Shown: positions 45,172 to 54,409 of the stretch, one piece after another | Layout of the letters: each line of letters begins with the position of its first letter | Numbering within the stretch: position 1 is the stretch's first letter | NCBI GenBank assembly: GCA_003213115.1 | Contig: QCNU01000001.1 | Coordinates: 248,001 to 312,000, forward strand | Length of the DNA stretch: 64,000 bases | Source: Pelagibacteraceae bacterium AG-426-L23 | GTDB lineage: Bacteria; Pseudomonadota; Alphaproteobacteria; Pelagibacterales; Pelagibacteraceae | Direction: 5' to 3' | Notes under the pieces: model-generated | Seen by the model: the letters and a program-made list of their open reading frames with translations, nothing else | Databases searched by the model: none | Told to the model about the DNA's origin: nothing | Made by a program: the position numbers and the translations under genes

Positions 45172-46821
45172 TCAGTTATTTTTTTTTATCTCCCAATCAA
45201 TAGTTTCGCTTTTATTAGAAAGATTACCATTAATAGTTATACAAAAATTATTTAATATTTGATTTCTTCCTAAAAATATACTTTTTTCTAAAGAAATTTT
45301 CTGATTTGGAGAAGAAAAAATTAAAGATTTGTTTTTATCTATTTGTATTAAAATAGTATTACCACCAATAGTTTCAGTCGCGGATATGCCTGGATAGAGA
45401 TGAAATCTAATATGATAATTAACTTTAGGTGAGGTGCTCCCTTTTTTTATTAGAAAATCTGATCCTTTTAATTCACTGCTTTTCTTTGAAATACTCAAGG
45501 ATCTTTTATGGATGTACCCAAATTTTTTTTCATAAGCATTATGAGATGCAGATGCAATTAGATGTAAATCATCTTTATTAAAATTAATATCAAACACATT
45601 GAAACTGTTTTTTATAAAAGCACCGAATGTTCTATTTATTATTTTGTTTCGTTCTAATTTAGTCACAGAAGTATCATTTAAACATAAGGTTGATTGGGCT
45701 GAAGTTAATCTACTCACCAACTTTGCTTTTTTAGAAATTTGTTTACCGTAACCACAGTTGGTTATTATTTTTTGATTATTGAAGAAATATTCGAAAGATA
45801 AAGGACCTAATTGATAAGCCTCAGAAAAATTTTTTTTTGGAGGTTCTCCTACATCAAAAAAAACAATACTTTTTTGATTTTTAAGAATTTGAATTTTTCC
45901 AACTAGATTTTTATTTTTTTTACAACTGTAATTCAACCTTTCTATGTAATTGAGATATTTATCCATTTTAATTTCTGTGGCCCCGTTAAATAATGGCATT
46001 TGATTCAATGGATTTAGGATAGTTGTTAGGCAGCTTATATTTTTATCTATTATTTCCTCTAAATAATCAGGAATATACTGATGAGCATCTTTACTACACT
46101 CTTTTATTAAAATTAAATATTTAGAAAACTTAATTAAATCATTTGGATTCCGATTTTTTGGAAAACCATCGTTATCAAAGAAGTTTTCTATAATCTTTTT
46201 TAATTCCTTAAGAGAAAAATTAAAATTTTCAAAATATTCTTTAAACACCAATCCAGAAAGTAAAATAGCTGTTAATATTTCTAATTTTTTAGAATCACTA
46301 TTTTCAAATTTAAAATTTTTTTTAAGATGATTTATTTGGATTATTATCGATTGAAAAAAAATTTCTTTAAAATTCTTATCAGCGTTATTTAAAATGATAT
46401 TAGCATTTAATATCCATGAAATTATTCTTTTACTTGTAATAGAACTATTCCATATAGTTTTTTTGTAGGTATTGTTTTTATTAATCCACTGAATAATAAT
46501 TTTTTGGATAATAACTGCATCGTTTTTTCTATTTATGAGATTAAGCCAAAGAAAGTTATGTAGACTTTCTTCTTCTTTTTTAGAATTTTGCTTAATCCAT
46601 AAAGTATACGGATCAATATCAGACAGATTAAATGAAAAGTTCTCATTGTTTGTAATAGACGAGAGTAAAAATGTATTTGGATAAAAATAAAACTGTTTTG
46701 GTGTTATCGAAACTAAAGATTTTTTATAAAAATTGGTTTTAAAATAAATTTTTTTACAGAATTTTAATGAAGAGATCTTTAAAGCTAAAAAGTAATAATA
46801 AATACTTCTTAAATTTAGCAT
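45172..46821 (-). CDS. Heparinase II/III-family protein
   Basis: A 549-residue protein. The N-terminal two-thirds is alpha-helical with several Trp/Lys patches (SITSKRIISWILNANIIL, QINHLKKNFKFE), typical of the (alpha/alpha) toroid of polysaccharide lyases. The C-terminal third is beta-rich (LGPLSFEYFFNNQKIITNCGYG, HIRFHLYPGI), matching the heparinase II/III-like module. The alphaproteobacterial order rpe - heparinase-like - purH supports the family. No signal peptide is evident, and the substrate is unknown. Action on an uronate-containing cell-surface polymer is the family expectation. Confidence 0.82.
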   Translation of the reverse strand: MLNLRSIYYYFLALKISSLKFCKKIYFKTNFYKKSLVSITPKQFYFYPNTFLLSSITNNENFSFNLSDIDPYTLWIKQNSKKEEESLHNFLWLNLINRKNDAVIIQKIIIQWINKNNTYKKTIWNSSITSKRIISWILNANIILNNADKNFKEIFFQSIIIQINHLKKNFKFENSDSKKLEILTAILLSGLVFKEYFENFNFSLKELKKIIENFFDNDGFPKNRNPNDLIKFSKYLILIKECSKDAHQYIPDYLEEIIDKNISCLTTILNPLNQMPLFNGATEIKMDKYLNYIERLNYSCKKNKNLVGKIQILKNQKSIVFFDVGEPPKKNFSEAYQLGPLSFEYFFNNQKIITNCGYGKQISKKAKLVSRLTSAQSTLCLNDTSVTKLERNKIINRTFGAFIKNSFNVFDINFNKDDLHLIASASHNAYEKKFGYIHKRSLSISKKSSELKGSDFLIKKGSTSPKVNYHIRFHLYPGISATETIGGNTILIQIDKNKSLIFSSPNQKISLEKSIFLGRNQILNNFCITINGNLSNKSETIDWEIKKNN

Positions 46822-46822
46822 T

Positions 46823-47482
46823 TTAATTGGTACGTAGTAATTCTATATTCTTTTTTAAATCACCATTATTTTCTTTAAAAATCGTTGATCCTGATACAAG
46901 AATATTTACTCCTGCTTCTTTGACAGTTTTGCTGTTATCAAAGTTAATTCCTCCATCAATTTCGATATCCACGTTTAATTTTTTTTCAGTAATAATTTTT
47001 TTTAATTTTTTTACTTTATCCAGAACTTCTGGCATAAATTTTTGACCACCAAAACCAGGTTCGACACTCATTATCAAAATGAGATCAATTTTTTCCAAAT
47101 AATTTTCAATTAGATCTATTTTTGATTTTGGTTTAAGTGATATACCAATTTTTTTATTTTCATTTTTTATTAAATTAATTGTGTTGTTTACATCTTTTGT
47201 AGCTTCAGGATGAAATGTAATAATATCAGCGCCAGCCTTAGCAAAATCTTTTATGTATTTATCTACTGGAGAAATCATTAAATGGACATCAAATATTTTC
47301 TTAGTAAGCGGTCGAATTTTTTTAATTACTTCTGGTCCTATAGTTATATTAGGAACAAAATGTCCATCCATAACATCTATGTGTATATAGTCAGCACCAG
47401 CCTTTTCGAGCGACAATACTTCATCTCCTAATTTACTAAAATTAGCAGATAGAATAGATGGTGATATTTTTATTTTGTCCAT
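46823..47482 (-). CDS. rpe: Ribulose-phosphate 3-epimerase
   Basis: A 219-residue TIM-barrel enzyme interconverting ribulose 5-phosphate and xylulose 5-phosphate in the pentose phosphate pathway. ISPSILSANFSKLGDE at residues 6-21, HIDVMDGHFVPNITIGP near residue 34 (metal-binding His and catalytic Asp), MSVEPGFGGQKF near residue 140 and IEIDGGI near residue 175 are all present. Its start overlaps the end of the upstream small membrane gene by 13 bases. Confidence 0.97.
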   Translation of the reverse strand: MDKIKISPSILSANFSKLGDEVLSLEKAGADYIHIDVMDGHFVPNITIGPEVIKKIRPLTKKIFDVHLMISPVDKYIKDFAKAGADIITFHPEATKDVNNTINLIKNENKKIGISLKPKSKIDLIENYLEKIDLILIMSVEPGFGGQKFMPEVLDKVKKLKKIITEKKLNVDIEIDGGINFDNSKTVKEAGVNILVSGSTIFKENNGDLKKNIELLRTN

Positions 47483-47814
47483 TGAGTATAAATTGAATAA
47501 AGTTCTTTAGATATATCACTTTCTAAAGGAAAAGATAACATTCCCATAACTGAGTAACCAAGTAAGTATGGCATTAGATAAAATCGGAAAAGATAAAAAA
47601 ACCAAGCAACATAAAGAGGTACCATTGGCCTTAAAAGAAAACTAGGCGTAATTGGATCAAAAAGTCGTAAAAGAGGGTTAGTAAATTTTACAAAGACCTT
47701 CATAAAAAAGAAGTCTGAGTCCTCTCTTTGAAAAATATTCATTGCTGATCTGCCAATCAAAGTCCACATGACTATGCCAAGTATATAATCTAGCGTTAAT
47801 ATCCATAAAGCCAT
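47470..47814 (-). CDS. Conserved small membrane protein of unknown function
   Basis: I use the ATG at 47814 (114 residues, MALWILTLDYILGIVMWTLIG) rather than the TTG at 47841, because the upstream residues are poorly structured and lie in the terminator region. There are three hydrophobic helices (about 2-22, 64-82 and 85-105). A striking conserved-looking centre reads EDSDFFFMKVFVKFTNPLLRLFDPITPSFLL. Similar short proteins occur widely in alphaproteobacteria without known function. A terminator separates it from the upstream symporter gene. Confidence 0.75.
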   Translation of the reverse strand: MALWILTLDYILGIVMWTLIGRSAMNIFQREDSDFFFMKVFVKFTNPLLRLFDPITPSFLLRPMVPLYVAWFFYLFRFYLMPYLLGYSVMGMLSFPLESDISKELYSIYTQWTK

Positions 47815-47839
47815 ATTAGAACAATAACATTTATTAGAC

Positions 47840-47871
47840 AAAAAAAAAGGGGCGAATAAATCCGCCCCTTT
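47840..47871 (-). terminator. Rho-independent terminator after the ActP-like gene
   Basis: Read on the minus strand, a stem of AAAGGGGCG pairing across an eight-base loop with CGCCCCTTT is followed by a T-run (47840-47848). The GC core is GGGGCG (47849-47854) with CGCCCC (47863-47868). It ends transcription of the DUF4212-symporter pair, 21 bases after the stop. Confidence 0.9.
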
Positions 47872-47892
47872 ATAAATTTTAAATTTAGTTTA

Positions 47893-49740
47893 CTAGTGCT
47901 GTTTGCCTAGAATAGTTCTTCCACTAGGAATTCTAGTTTCCTCAACCATTCTCTGAGTAGCAGCATCAGGTGCTTTGGTCATTAAGCTTACAACAACCAT
48001 AACAACTAAACATACAGGAGCTCCGATCATACCAAATCTTAAGTGATCGATACCTGTTGCATCTGATAGCCATGTATTACCCATAAACTTAGGATATACA
48101 TATACTAGATACATTGTTCCTGCAGCTAAACCTGAAAGCATACCTGCAATAGCTCCTTCTCTTGTAGCTCTCTTCCACCATACTCCAAGTACAAGTGGGA
48201 AGAATAGACCTGACATAGCGAAGTCAAAAGCCCAAGCAACTGCCCCTAAGATACTAGTGATACGCATTGATGCAATATATGCACCTGCAGCACCAATTAC
48301 GACTAACAGTACTCGCGCTACTATTAATCTCTTTCTAACATCTGCTTTAGGGTCAACCATTTTAAAGTAAACGTCATGTGACAGTGCGTTCGCAATTGCA
48401 AGAACTAATCCGTCAGCAGTTGACATCGCTGCAGCCATACCTCCGGCAGCAACTAGTCCAGAAATTACGTAAGGTAATCCTGCTACTTCTGGAGTAGCTA
48501 ACACAACTACACCTGTTCTCATGAACCATTCATTTAATTGAAGTATGCCATCACCATTAAAGTCAGCAATGAAAACTTGTTTCTGAGCTGACCATGCTTG
48601 AACCCAATCAATAGCCATAACTGCACTAATAGGTTTTCCTATAATACCAGTTGGTAAATTAGGATCCATTAATGAAATTTTAGATAATGTTGCAAGCATC
48701 GGTGCTGATGAGTAAAGCAAGAAGATAAAGAATAGCGACCATGCTACTGATTTTCTAGCTTGTTTTACTGATGGAGTTGTAAAGTATCTCATAAGAATAT
48801 GAGGTAACGATGCAGTTCCTATCATCATACACATTGCTAACGAGATATATTTCCATACAGCCATTCCACCTTCAGGTACCCCTGTGTGTGATACTGCAAT
48901 AGATTTTAAGCCACCTGGTACTCCAGCTGCTTTAATATCTGCGGCACTGTTTTTGACTAGTCCAAATGATTGTTCTAGTTCACCTATTCTAGCTACCTCG
49001 TCGCCTAACATTAAGTGAGGGAATACTCCTCCACCTATTCTATTACTAATCCAGAAAACTGGAATTAGATAAGCAACGATTAAAACTATATATTGCGCAA
49101 CTTGCGTCCATGTAACTGCTCTCATTCCGCCTAACATAGAACATAACAAGATACTTACTAATCCTACCCAAACACCTAGTTCAAATGGAATTTGTAAGGC
49201 TCGCGCAGCAATTGTTCCTGTAGCATTAATTTGTGCAGTCACATAAGTAAATGAAGCTAACACAAGAACTAATACAGCACAGAATCTTACTCCGTTACCG
49301 CCATATCTTGTTCCTATGAAATCAGGTACTGTGTAACATCCAAATTTTCTTAAGTATGGTGCTAATAAAGTTGATACAAGCACATATCCACCTGTCCAAC
49401 CAACTAAGAAGGCCATGTAACCATAGCCACCAAAATAGACACCACCCGCTAATGCTACGAAAGAAGCACCAGACATCCAGTCTGCTGCTGTTGCCATTCC
49501 ATTAAATACAGTAGGCACTTGTCTTCCAGCTACATAATATGCATCAACTTGAACGGTTCTTGATAACCATCCAATTAGAGCATAAATGGCAACTGTGAAA
49601 GCAACGAACATTATACCGATCGCCTCTTTAGAGACTCCAGCTTGTTCCATAATAGCCATCAATATGATGAATACTATAAAACCACCAGTATACAGTCCGT
49701 ATATTTTAGGAAGGTTTTGTATAAATCCACCTTTAAACAT
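47893..49740 (-). CDS. actP: ActP-like sodium/solute symporter (probable acetate permease)
   Basis: A 615-residue integral membrane protein of the sodium-solute symporter family with about 13 helices. YYVAGRQVPTVFNGMATAADWMSGASFVALAG is the substrate/Na-site signature, and AGGMAAAMSTADGLVLAIANALSHDV is the second. It belongs to the long-loop subfamily that pairs with a DUF4212 protein, which precedes it here, and lies close to acs. Residues 393-404 (DFNGDGILQLNE) form a perfect EF-hand-type calcium loop between helices. Base composition is enriched in GC relative to neighbours, suggesting high expression. Other short organic acids are possible substrates. Confidence 0.85.
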   Translation of the reverse strand: MFKGGFIQNLPKIYGLYTGGFIVFIILMAIMEQAGVSKEAIGIMFVAFTVAIYALIGWLSRTVQVDAYYVAGRQVPTVFNGMATAADWMSGASFVALAGGVYFGGYGYMAFLVGWTGGYVLVSTLLAPYLRKFGCYTVPDFIGTRYGGNGVRFCAVLVLVLASFTYVTAQINATGTIAARALQIPFELGVWVGLVSILLCSMLGGMRAVTWTQVAQYIVLIVAYLIPVFWISNRIGGGVFPHLMLGDEVARIGELEQSFGLVKNSAADIKAAGVPGGLKSIAVSHTGVPEGGMAVWKYISLAMCMMIGTASLPHILMRYFTTPSVKQARKSVAWSLFFIFLLYSSAPMLATLSKISLMDPNLPTGIIGKPISAVMAIDWVQAWSAQKQVFIADFNGDGILQLNEWFMRTGVVVLATPEVAGLPYVISGLVAAGGMAAAMSTADGLVLAIANALSHDVYFKMVDPKADVRKRLIVARVLLVVIGAAGAYIASMRITSILGAVAWAFDFAMSGLFFPLVLGVWWKRATREGAIAGMLSGLAAGTMYLVYVYPKFMGNTWLSDATGIDHLRFGMIGAPVCLVVMVVVSLMTKAPDAATQRMVEETRIPSGRTILGKQH

Positions 49741-49997
49741 TAGTTATCCTCCTTTTCTCCGAAACCGCACTCTTCGTCGATATCTTCTTGTTTACCTGCA
49801 AACCAGAATATTAATAAAACGAACGCAAGAAGTGATCCTTGTGCCGTCATATAATACGCTAGAGGGTAACCAAGAAAAGTCATAGAGTTTATTTCAGCTC
49901 CGAACATGAAGATAACAGTTGAAAAAAAGAACCAAATAACCAATGTAATGATCATATGGTTTTTAGACTTCTCCCAATGTTTCTCTTTGTTTGACAT
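49740..49997 (-). CDS. DUF4212 symporter-associated membrane protein
   Basis: An 85-residue protein with two membrane helices (about 14-36 and 45-70) and an acidic tail rich in Glu and Asp (QEDIDEECGFGEKEDN). HWEKSKNHMIITLVIWFFFSTVIFMFGAEIN is the DUF4212 signature. It overlaps the symporter ATG by one base (TAATG), and such pairs are common, implying a small accessory subunit. A strong ribosome site, AAAGGGGGA, lies four bases upstream of the start. Confidence 0.9.
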   Translation of the reverse strand: MSNKEKHWEKSKNHMIITLVIWFFFSTVIFMFGAEINSMTFLGYPLAYYMTAQGSLLAFVLLIFWFAGKQEDIDEECGFGEKEDN

Positions 49998-50140
49998 TTT
50001 TCCCCCTTTAGGTTTTTTTCGTAATTTAATGGTTGGATCATACCTAACTAGGTGGTAATTAAAAGTTAAAAAACCCGATCTGAGATGCTACAAAGCATGT
50101 AAAATAAAGGAAAAATATAGACACATATTTTTAATACAAC
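49998..50140. promoter_or_regulatory. Divergent intergenic region of the acetate locus
   Basis: A 143-base gap between the DUF4212-symporter pair (minus) and an unknown gene (plus). It holds the G-rich ribosome site of DUF4212 (50002-50010) and a small inverted repeat ATGC-TACAAA-GCAT (50087-50100). I see no confident -35/-10 pair. Confidence 0.35.
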
Positions 50141-50773
50141 GTGAGATTGAATCTACATAAATTTGTCGACACAATTAAAGCTCTTAAAGAATACTTGTTT
50201 CCAGTAAGAAAAGTAACGGATAGATTTCAATCTTTAACGTCACTGGTTCAACTTAAAAAATTCATCCAAGAAAGGTCCGCTCACGTTTCACAAACTACAC
50301 TCTTTGGGTACATAAAAACCAGGATGGGATTTAAACATTATCTGATGTTTGAGGACAAACCTTTTTTAGAGTCTCTAGATATAGCCAAGTGGAATGTTTA
50401 CGCATCATGTCTTCTTGATTGCACTTTCTACACATTTTCATATCTTTATGAAAAAAAGAATTTCGATTGTACAAAAGATGCAGAAAAAATATTTGTTGAA
50501 ATTCTTCTTGAAGAAGAGTCGAACGGCTTATCAAGAAAAATAAGTGATGCAATTAGAAACGAATTTAAAATAAAATCACGTAGCATTAATTGGAGTAGCT
50601 ATTATTTAAATGAACCGTTTAAGAATAGTGGCTTATCGTTATATAAGTGGTCACCAATTGCTGATGAATTAAAAGAATTAGATAAAGAAATTGTTTTAAA
50701 TTCAATAAAACTTAAATGGAATCTAGTACAAAATGAATTTGATAGCTTAACTAAAGATTTTAAAAATTTTTAG
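50141..50773 (+). CDS. Conserved hypothetical protein in the acetate locus
   Basis: A 210-residue cytoplasmic-looking protein with a GTG start at 50141. There is no signal peptide or membrane helix. It is helix-rich, with a motif-like block [42 protein letters not shown] followed by repeated Trp/Lys segments near the end ([17 protein letters not shown] and [14 protein letters not shown]). I do not recognise a domain. Relatives beside acetate-symporter or acs genes in other alphaproteobacteria point to a shared but unknown role. Its last four bases overlap convergent acs. Confidence 0.75.
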   Translation: MRLNLHKFVDTIKALKEYLFPVRKVTDRFQSLTSLVQLKKFIQERSAHVSQTTLFGYIKTRMGFKHYLMFEDKPFLESLDIAKWNVYASCLLDCTFYTFSYLYEKKNFDCTKDAEKIFVEILLEEESNGLSRKISDAIRNEFKIKSRSINWSSYYLNEPFKNSGLSLYKWSPIADELKELDKEIVLNSIKLKWNLVQNEFDSLTKDFKNF

Positions 50774-52863
50774 TTTTTGTTTTGTCTATTGTCAATTAAG
50801 GAGTCAACAACATTCGGATCAGCTAAAGTAGTGGTATCACCCAAATCGTTATGTTCGTTAGCTGCAATTTTTCTCAAAATCCTTCTCATAATTTTTCCCG
50901 ATCTTGTTTTAGGTAAAGCAGGTGCAAATTGAATTATATCTGGAGTAGCTATAGGTCCAATTTGTTTTCTAACCCAAAGTTTTAATTCTCTTTCTAAATC
51001 TCCACTAGGTTGCTCCCCAGCTTTTAAAGTCACATAACAATATAAACCATTACCTTTAATATCGTGCGGATATCCAACAACAGCAGCCTCAGCTACACGA
51101 TTGTGGGCTACAAATGCACTTTCTATTTCAGCAGTCCCTAGATTATGACCAGAAACAATAATTACATCATCCACTCTTCCTGTTATCCAGTAATAACCAT
51201 CTTTATCTCTTTTGCAGCCATCACCAGAAAAATATTTTCCATCGTATTGAGAAAAATAAGTATCTATAAATCGTTTATGATCGCCATAAACCGTTCTCAT
51301 TTGTCCTGGCCATGAAGCGCTCATACAAAGTCTTCCTTTACAAGCTCCTTTTAAAACTTTACCTGTTTCGTCAACTATGACAGGTTTAATTCCATAAAAT
51401 GGTTTAGTGGCTGAACCAGGCTTAAGATCAATCGCACCTGGTTGTGCTGAAATTAGTATACCGCCAGTCTCTGTTTGCCACCATGTGTCTACTATTGGGC
51501 ATTTTGAATCGCCAACCACTTTGTAATACCACATCCATGCCTCAGGGTTTATAGGTTCTCCCACTGTACCTAATAGCTTGAGAGATTTTCTGCCAGTCTT
51601 TTTAACCGGCCCATCTCCCTCTCTCATTAGTGCACGTATTGCAGTGGGCGCAGTATAAAAAATATTAACTTTATATTTATCTACAATTTGCCACCATCTT
51701 GAAGAATCTGGATAAGTAGGAATACCTTCAAACATTATTGTAGTTGCTGCATTAGATAAAGGTCCATAAACTATATAACTATGTCCCGTAACCCATCCGA
51801 TATCTGCACTACAAAAATAAATATCTTTTGGTTTATAATCAAAAATATACTGATGAGTCATAGAGGCATAAACCATATAACCTCCAGTAGTATGTAAAAC
51901 TCCCTTTGGCTTTCCCGTTGAACCCGAAGTGTATAAAATAAATAAAGGATCTTCAGCGTTCATTTCTTCTGGATCACATTTAGAAGAAACATTTGATGTA
52001 ATCTCATCATAAAATACATCCCTTTCGTGGTTCCAACTAACTTGATTACCAGTCCTCTTTACCACTACACATTTTTTAATTTCAGGGCACTGTAATAATG
52101 CTTCATCTGCAATTTGTTTAAGCGGAATAATTTTACCACCTCTCACTCCTTCGTCTGCTGTGATAAGAAATTCTGACTCGCAGTCATTGATTCTTGTAGC
52201 GATAGAGTCTGGTGAAAAACCACCAAATATTATTGAGTGAATAGCTCCTATTCTTGCACAGGCAAGCATAGTGTAAACTAACTCAGGAATCATCGTTAAA
52301 TAAATTGTTACTCTGTCGCCTTTTTTTACCCCAATATTTTTAAGTCCGTTGGCTGCTTTACAAACATTTTTATGCAACTCTTTGTAAGAAATTCTTTTAT
52401 GATCGGTTGGATCATCTCCCACCCAAATTATTGCAGTTTTTTTACCATTCTTTTTTAAATGTCTATCTGTACAGTTTACTGATGCATTAAGCGTACCATC
52501 GTAAAACCATTTAATCTTAACTTCCTCTTTTGAGTATTTTACATCTTTTATTTTTGTATAAGGCTTAATCCAAGTAATTCGTTTACCCTCTTTTTTCCAA
52601 AACTTATCGTTATCTTTAATAGATAAATTATATTTTTTTTGATATTTTGCTTTATTGACGTAAGCTTGTTTTGACCAGTTTTCAGATACTTTAAAAACTG
52701 AATTTCCATCGTCATCACTGACTTCCAAAGAAGTTCTAGAACTTTTAGTTCTTTTGATTTTTTTAGAAATCTTTTTTCTAGATTTCCTTACAAATCTTCT
52801 TTTTTTAGACTTTCTTCTAGTTTTATTTTTTTTCTTTCTTTTTTTACGACTTCTCTTGGCCAT
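50770..52863 (-). CDS. acs: Acetyl-CoA synthetase with a highly basic N-terminal tail
   Basis: A 697-residue AMP-forming acyl-CoA synthetase that activates acetate via acetyl-AMP. The usual enzyme begins at about residue 56 ([22 protein letters not shown]). [21 protein letters not shown] is the AMP-binding P-loop, and [46 protein letters not shown] and the acetylatable lysine in [14 protein letters not shown] are all present. In front lies an added segment in which 28 of the first 44 residues are Lys or Arg. A strong ribosome site, AAGGGGGAG, lies eight bases upstream, supporting this start. It overlaps the EVE stop. Confidence 0.95.
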   Translation of the reverse strand: MAKRSRKKRKKKNKTRRKSKKRRFVRKSRKKISKKIKRTKSSRTSLEVSDDDGNSVFKVSENWSKQAYVNKAKYQKKYNLSIKDNDKFWKKEGKRITWIKPYTKIKDVKYSKEEVKIKWFYDGTLNASVNCTDRHLKKNGKKTAIIWVGDDPTDHKRISYKELHKNVCKAANGLKNIGVKKGDRVTIYLTMIPELVYTMLACARIGAIHSIIFGGFSPDSIATRINDCESEFLITADEGVRGGKIIPLKQIADEALLQCPEIKKCVVVKRTGNQVSWNHERDVFYDEITSNVSSKCDPEEMNAEDPLFILYTSGSTGKPKGVLHTTGGYMVYASMTHQYIFDYKPKDIYFCSADIGWVTGHSYIVYGPLSNAATTIMFEGIPTYPDSSRWWQIVDKYKVNIFYTAPTAIRALMREGDGPVKKTGRKSLKLLGTVGEPINPEAWMWYYKVVGDSKCPIVDTWWQTETGGILISAQPGAIDLKPGSATKPFYGIKPVIVDETGKVLKGACKGRLCMSASWPGQMRTVYGDHKRFIDTYFSQYDGKYFSGDGCKRDKDGYYWITGRVDDVIIVSGHNLGTAEIESAFVAHNRVAEAAVVGYPHDIKGNGLYCYVTLKAGEQPSGDLERELKLWVRKQIGPIATPDIIQFAPALPKTRSGKIMRRILRKIAANEHNDLGDTTTLADPNVVDSLIDNRQNKN

Positions 52864-52878
52864 AAAATTTTCTCCCCC

Positions 52879-53292
52879 TTATTTTATACCCATCTTATAA
52901 ATTATTTTCCAGCTTTTAAAATCTATAGGCATTACGGATAGTCTACTTTGCTTAATTAAAGGTAAATGCTTAATAAGCTTATTTTTTTTAATTTGGTCTA
53001 AAGTTACTGGTTTCTCAAGTTTTTTAATAAACCTAACCTGGACAGCCAAGAATCTTCCTTTTTTATCAGTTTTATCTGGAAAGGAACTTTTAATAACCTT
53101 CACTATCCCTACTATTTCCTTTCCTATGTTTGAGTGATAAAAAAAACAAAGATCATTAACATTCATTTTTGATAAATTATTTCGAGCTTGATAGTTTCTA
53201 ACTCCATCCCAAGCAACTCCTTTATCCCCAGCTTTCTTTTGGTCATCAATCGACCAGACATCTGGTTCAGATTTCATTAGCCAATACTGCAT
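52879..53292 (-). CDS. EVE-domain protein
   Basis: A 137-residue single EVE domain. YWLMKSEPDVWSIDDQKKAGDKGVAWDGVRNYQARNNL is the diagnostic N-terminus, and FYHSNIGKEIVGIVKVI is the second block. EVE domains have a PUA-like fold and are thought to bind modified bases in DNA or RNA. It lies between tsaD and acs on the same strand, a frequent alphaproteobacterial order. It overlaps the tsaD stop by one base. Confidence 0.93.
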   Translation of the reverse strand: MQYWLMKSEPDVWSIDDQKKAGDKGVAWDGVRNYQARNNLSKMNVNDLCFFYHSNIGKEIVGIVKVIKSSFPDKTDKKGRFLAVQVRFIKKLEKPVTLDQIKKNKLIKHLPLIKQSRLSVMPIDFKSWKIIYKMGIK

Positions 53293-54371
53293 TAAAATTT
53301 TAAACCAGGCCCTTTCATGAACGGTGCAGATTTATCGAGAGGCCATCTCGATTTAGCCACCGCAGTGTTTGCGTCATTAGTAAGTTTTTTTTTAAATCTT
53401 CTAATCCCAGCCCATGCAATCATAGCAGCATTGTCTCCACAAAATTTTAAATCAGGAAATGTAGGATTAAAATTCATTTCTTTTGAAATGAAACTTAAAC
53501 TCTCTCTAATTGATTTATTTGCAGCTACTCCTCCAGCAACAACAAAAGTAGCTTTATTTTTTTTTGTCAAATCTTTAAACTGACTCATTGCCACCAAAGT
53601 TTTCTTTTTTAAAATTTGATTAATAGTCTCTTGGAATGATGCTGCTAAATTATACTTAAACTGATTACTTTTTTTATTTTTTTTTGTTTCTCTTAAGACT
53701 GCTGTTTTAAGACCTGCAAAAGATAAATTACAACCACCTTTATTAATGATAGGTTGCGGTAAATTAAAAAATTTTTTATCTCCTTTTTTTGCAAATTTTT
53801 CTAAAATAGGCCCACCTGGATATCCTAGGTCTAACATTTTTGCTGTTTTGTCAAAGGCCTCTCCTAAAGCATCATCAATAGTTGTGCCCAATTGTTTATA
53901 TTTATTTATATTATTCACTATTAAAAACTGAGAATGGCCCCCAGAAATTAAAAGTAAAAGATAAGGAAAATTTATTTTTTTTTCTAAACCTGGGCTTAGT
54001 GCATGCCCCTCTAGATGATTAACAGCAACAAAAGGTTTATTGAGAAATTTGGCGATTGACTTACCAACATTTAATCCCACTGCAAGACACACTATTAATC
54101 CTGGTCCAGCTGTAGCTGCAACACCATCAATCTGACTAAGTTTAATTTTACTTTCTTTTAATGCCCTATTAATTATAAAATCGATATTTTCCACATGAGC
54201 CCTAGCAGCTATTTCAGGAACTACCCCACCAAATTTTTTGTGCTCTTTGATTTGACTAGATACTACGCTGGATAAAACTTTTGCAGTTCCATTACTTTTT
54301 TGTTGCACAATAGCTGCAGCTGTTTCGTCACAGCTGGTTTCAATTCCTAAAAAAGTAAGTTTTTTTTTCAT
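53292..54371 (-). CDS. tsaD: tRNA N6-adenosine threonylcarbamoyltransferase TsaD
   Basis: A 359-residue ASKHA-fold enzyme that transfers threonylcarbamoyl to A37 of ANN-decoding tRNAs. GIETSCDETAAAIV is the N-terminus. NHLEGHALSP carries the metal-binding HxxxH, and LLLLISGGHSQFLIV, GVAANKSIRESL and FCGDNAAMIAWAG follow in order. Length is standard. It is divergent from hemC across 38 bases. Confidence 0.97.
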   Translation of the reverse strand: MKKKLTFLGIETSCDETAAAIVQQKSNGTAKVLSSVVSSQIKEHKKFGGVVPEIAARAHVENIDFIINRALKESKIKLSQIDGVAATAGPGLIVCLAVGLNVGKSIAKFLNKPFVAVNHLEGHALSPGLEKKINFPYLLLLISGGHSQFLIVNNINKYKQLGTTIDDALGEAFDKTAKMLDLGYPGGPILEKFAKKGDKKFFNLPQPIINKGGCNLSFAGLKTAVLRETKKNKKSNQFKYNLAASFQETINQILKKKTLVAMSQFKDLTKKNKATFVVAGGVAANKSIRESLSFISKEMNFNPTFPDLKFCGDNAAMIAWAGIRRFKKKLTNDANTAVAKSRWPLDKSAPFMKGPGLKF

Positions 54372-54409
54372 TAAATTCGATATTATAAAATATAAATTTT
54401 AATTGATAA

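Noticed and set aside
47815-47841. TTG start at 47841 for the small membrane gene before rpe
   Set aside because: The nine extra residues are Cys-rich and unlike a membrane protein N-terminus, and they begin in the terminator flank; the ATG at 47814 is preferred.
50087-50100. Small inverted repeat ATGC-TACAAA-GCAT as an operator
   Set aside because: A four-base arm is too short to distinguish from chance; listed only within the intergenic description.
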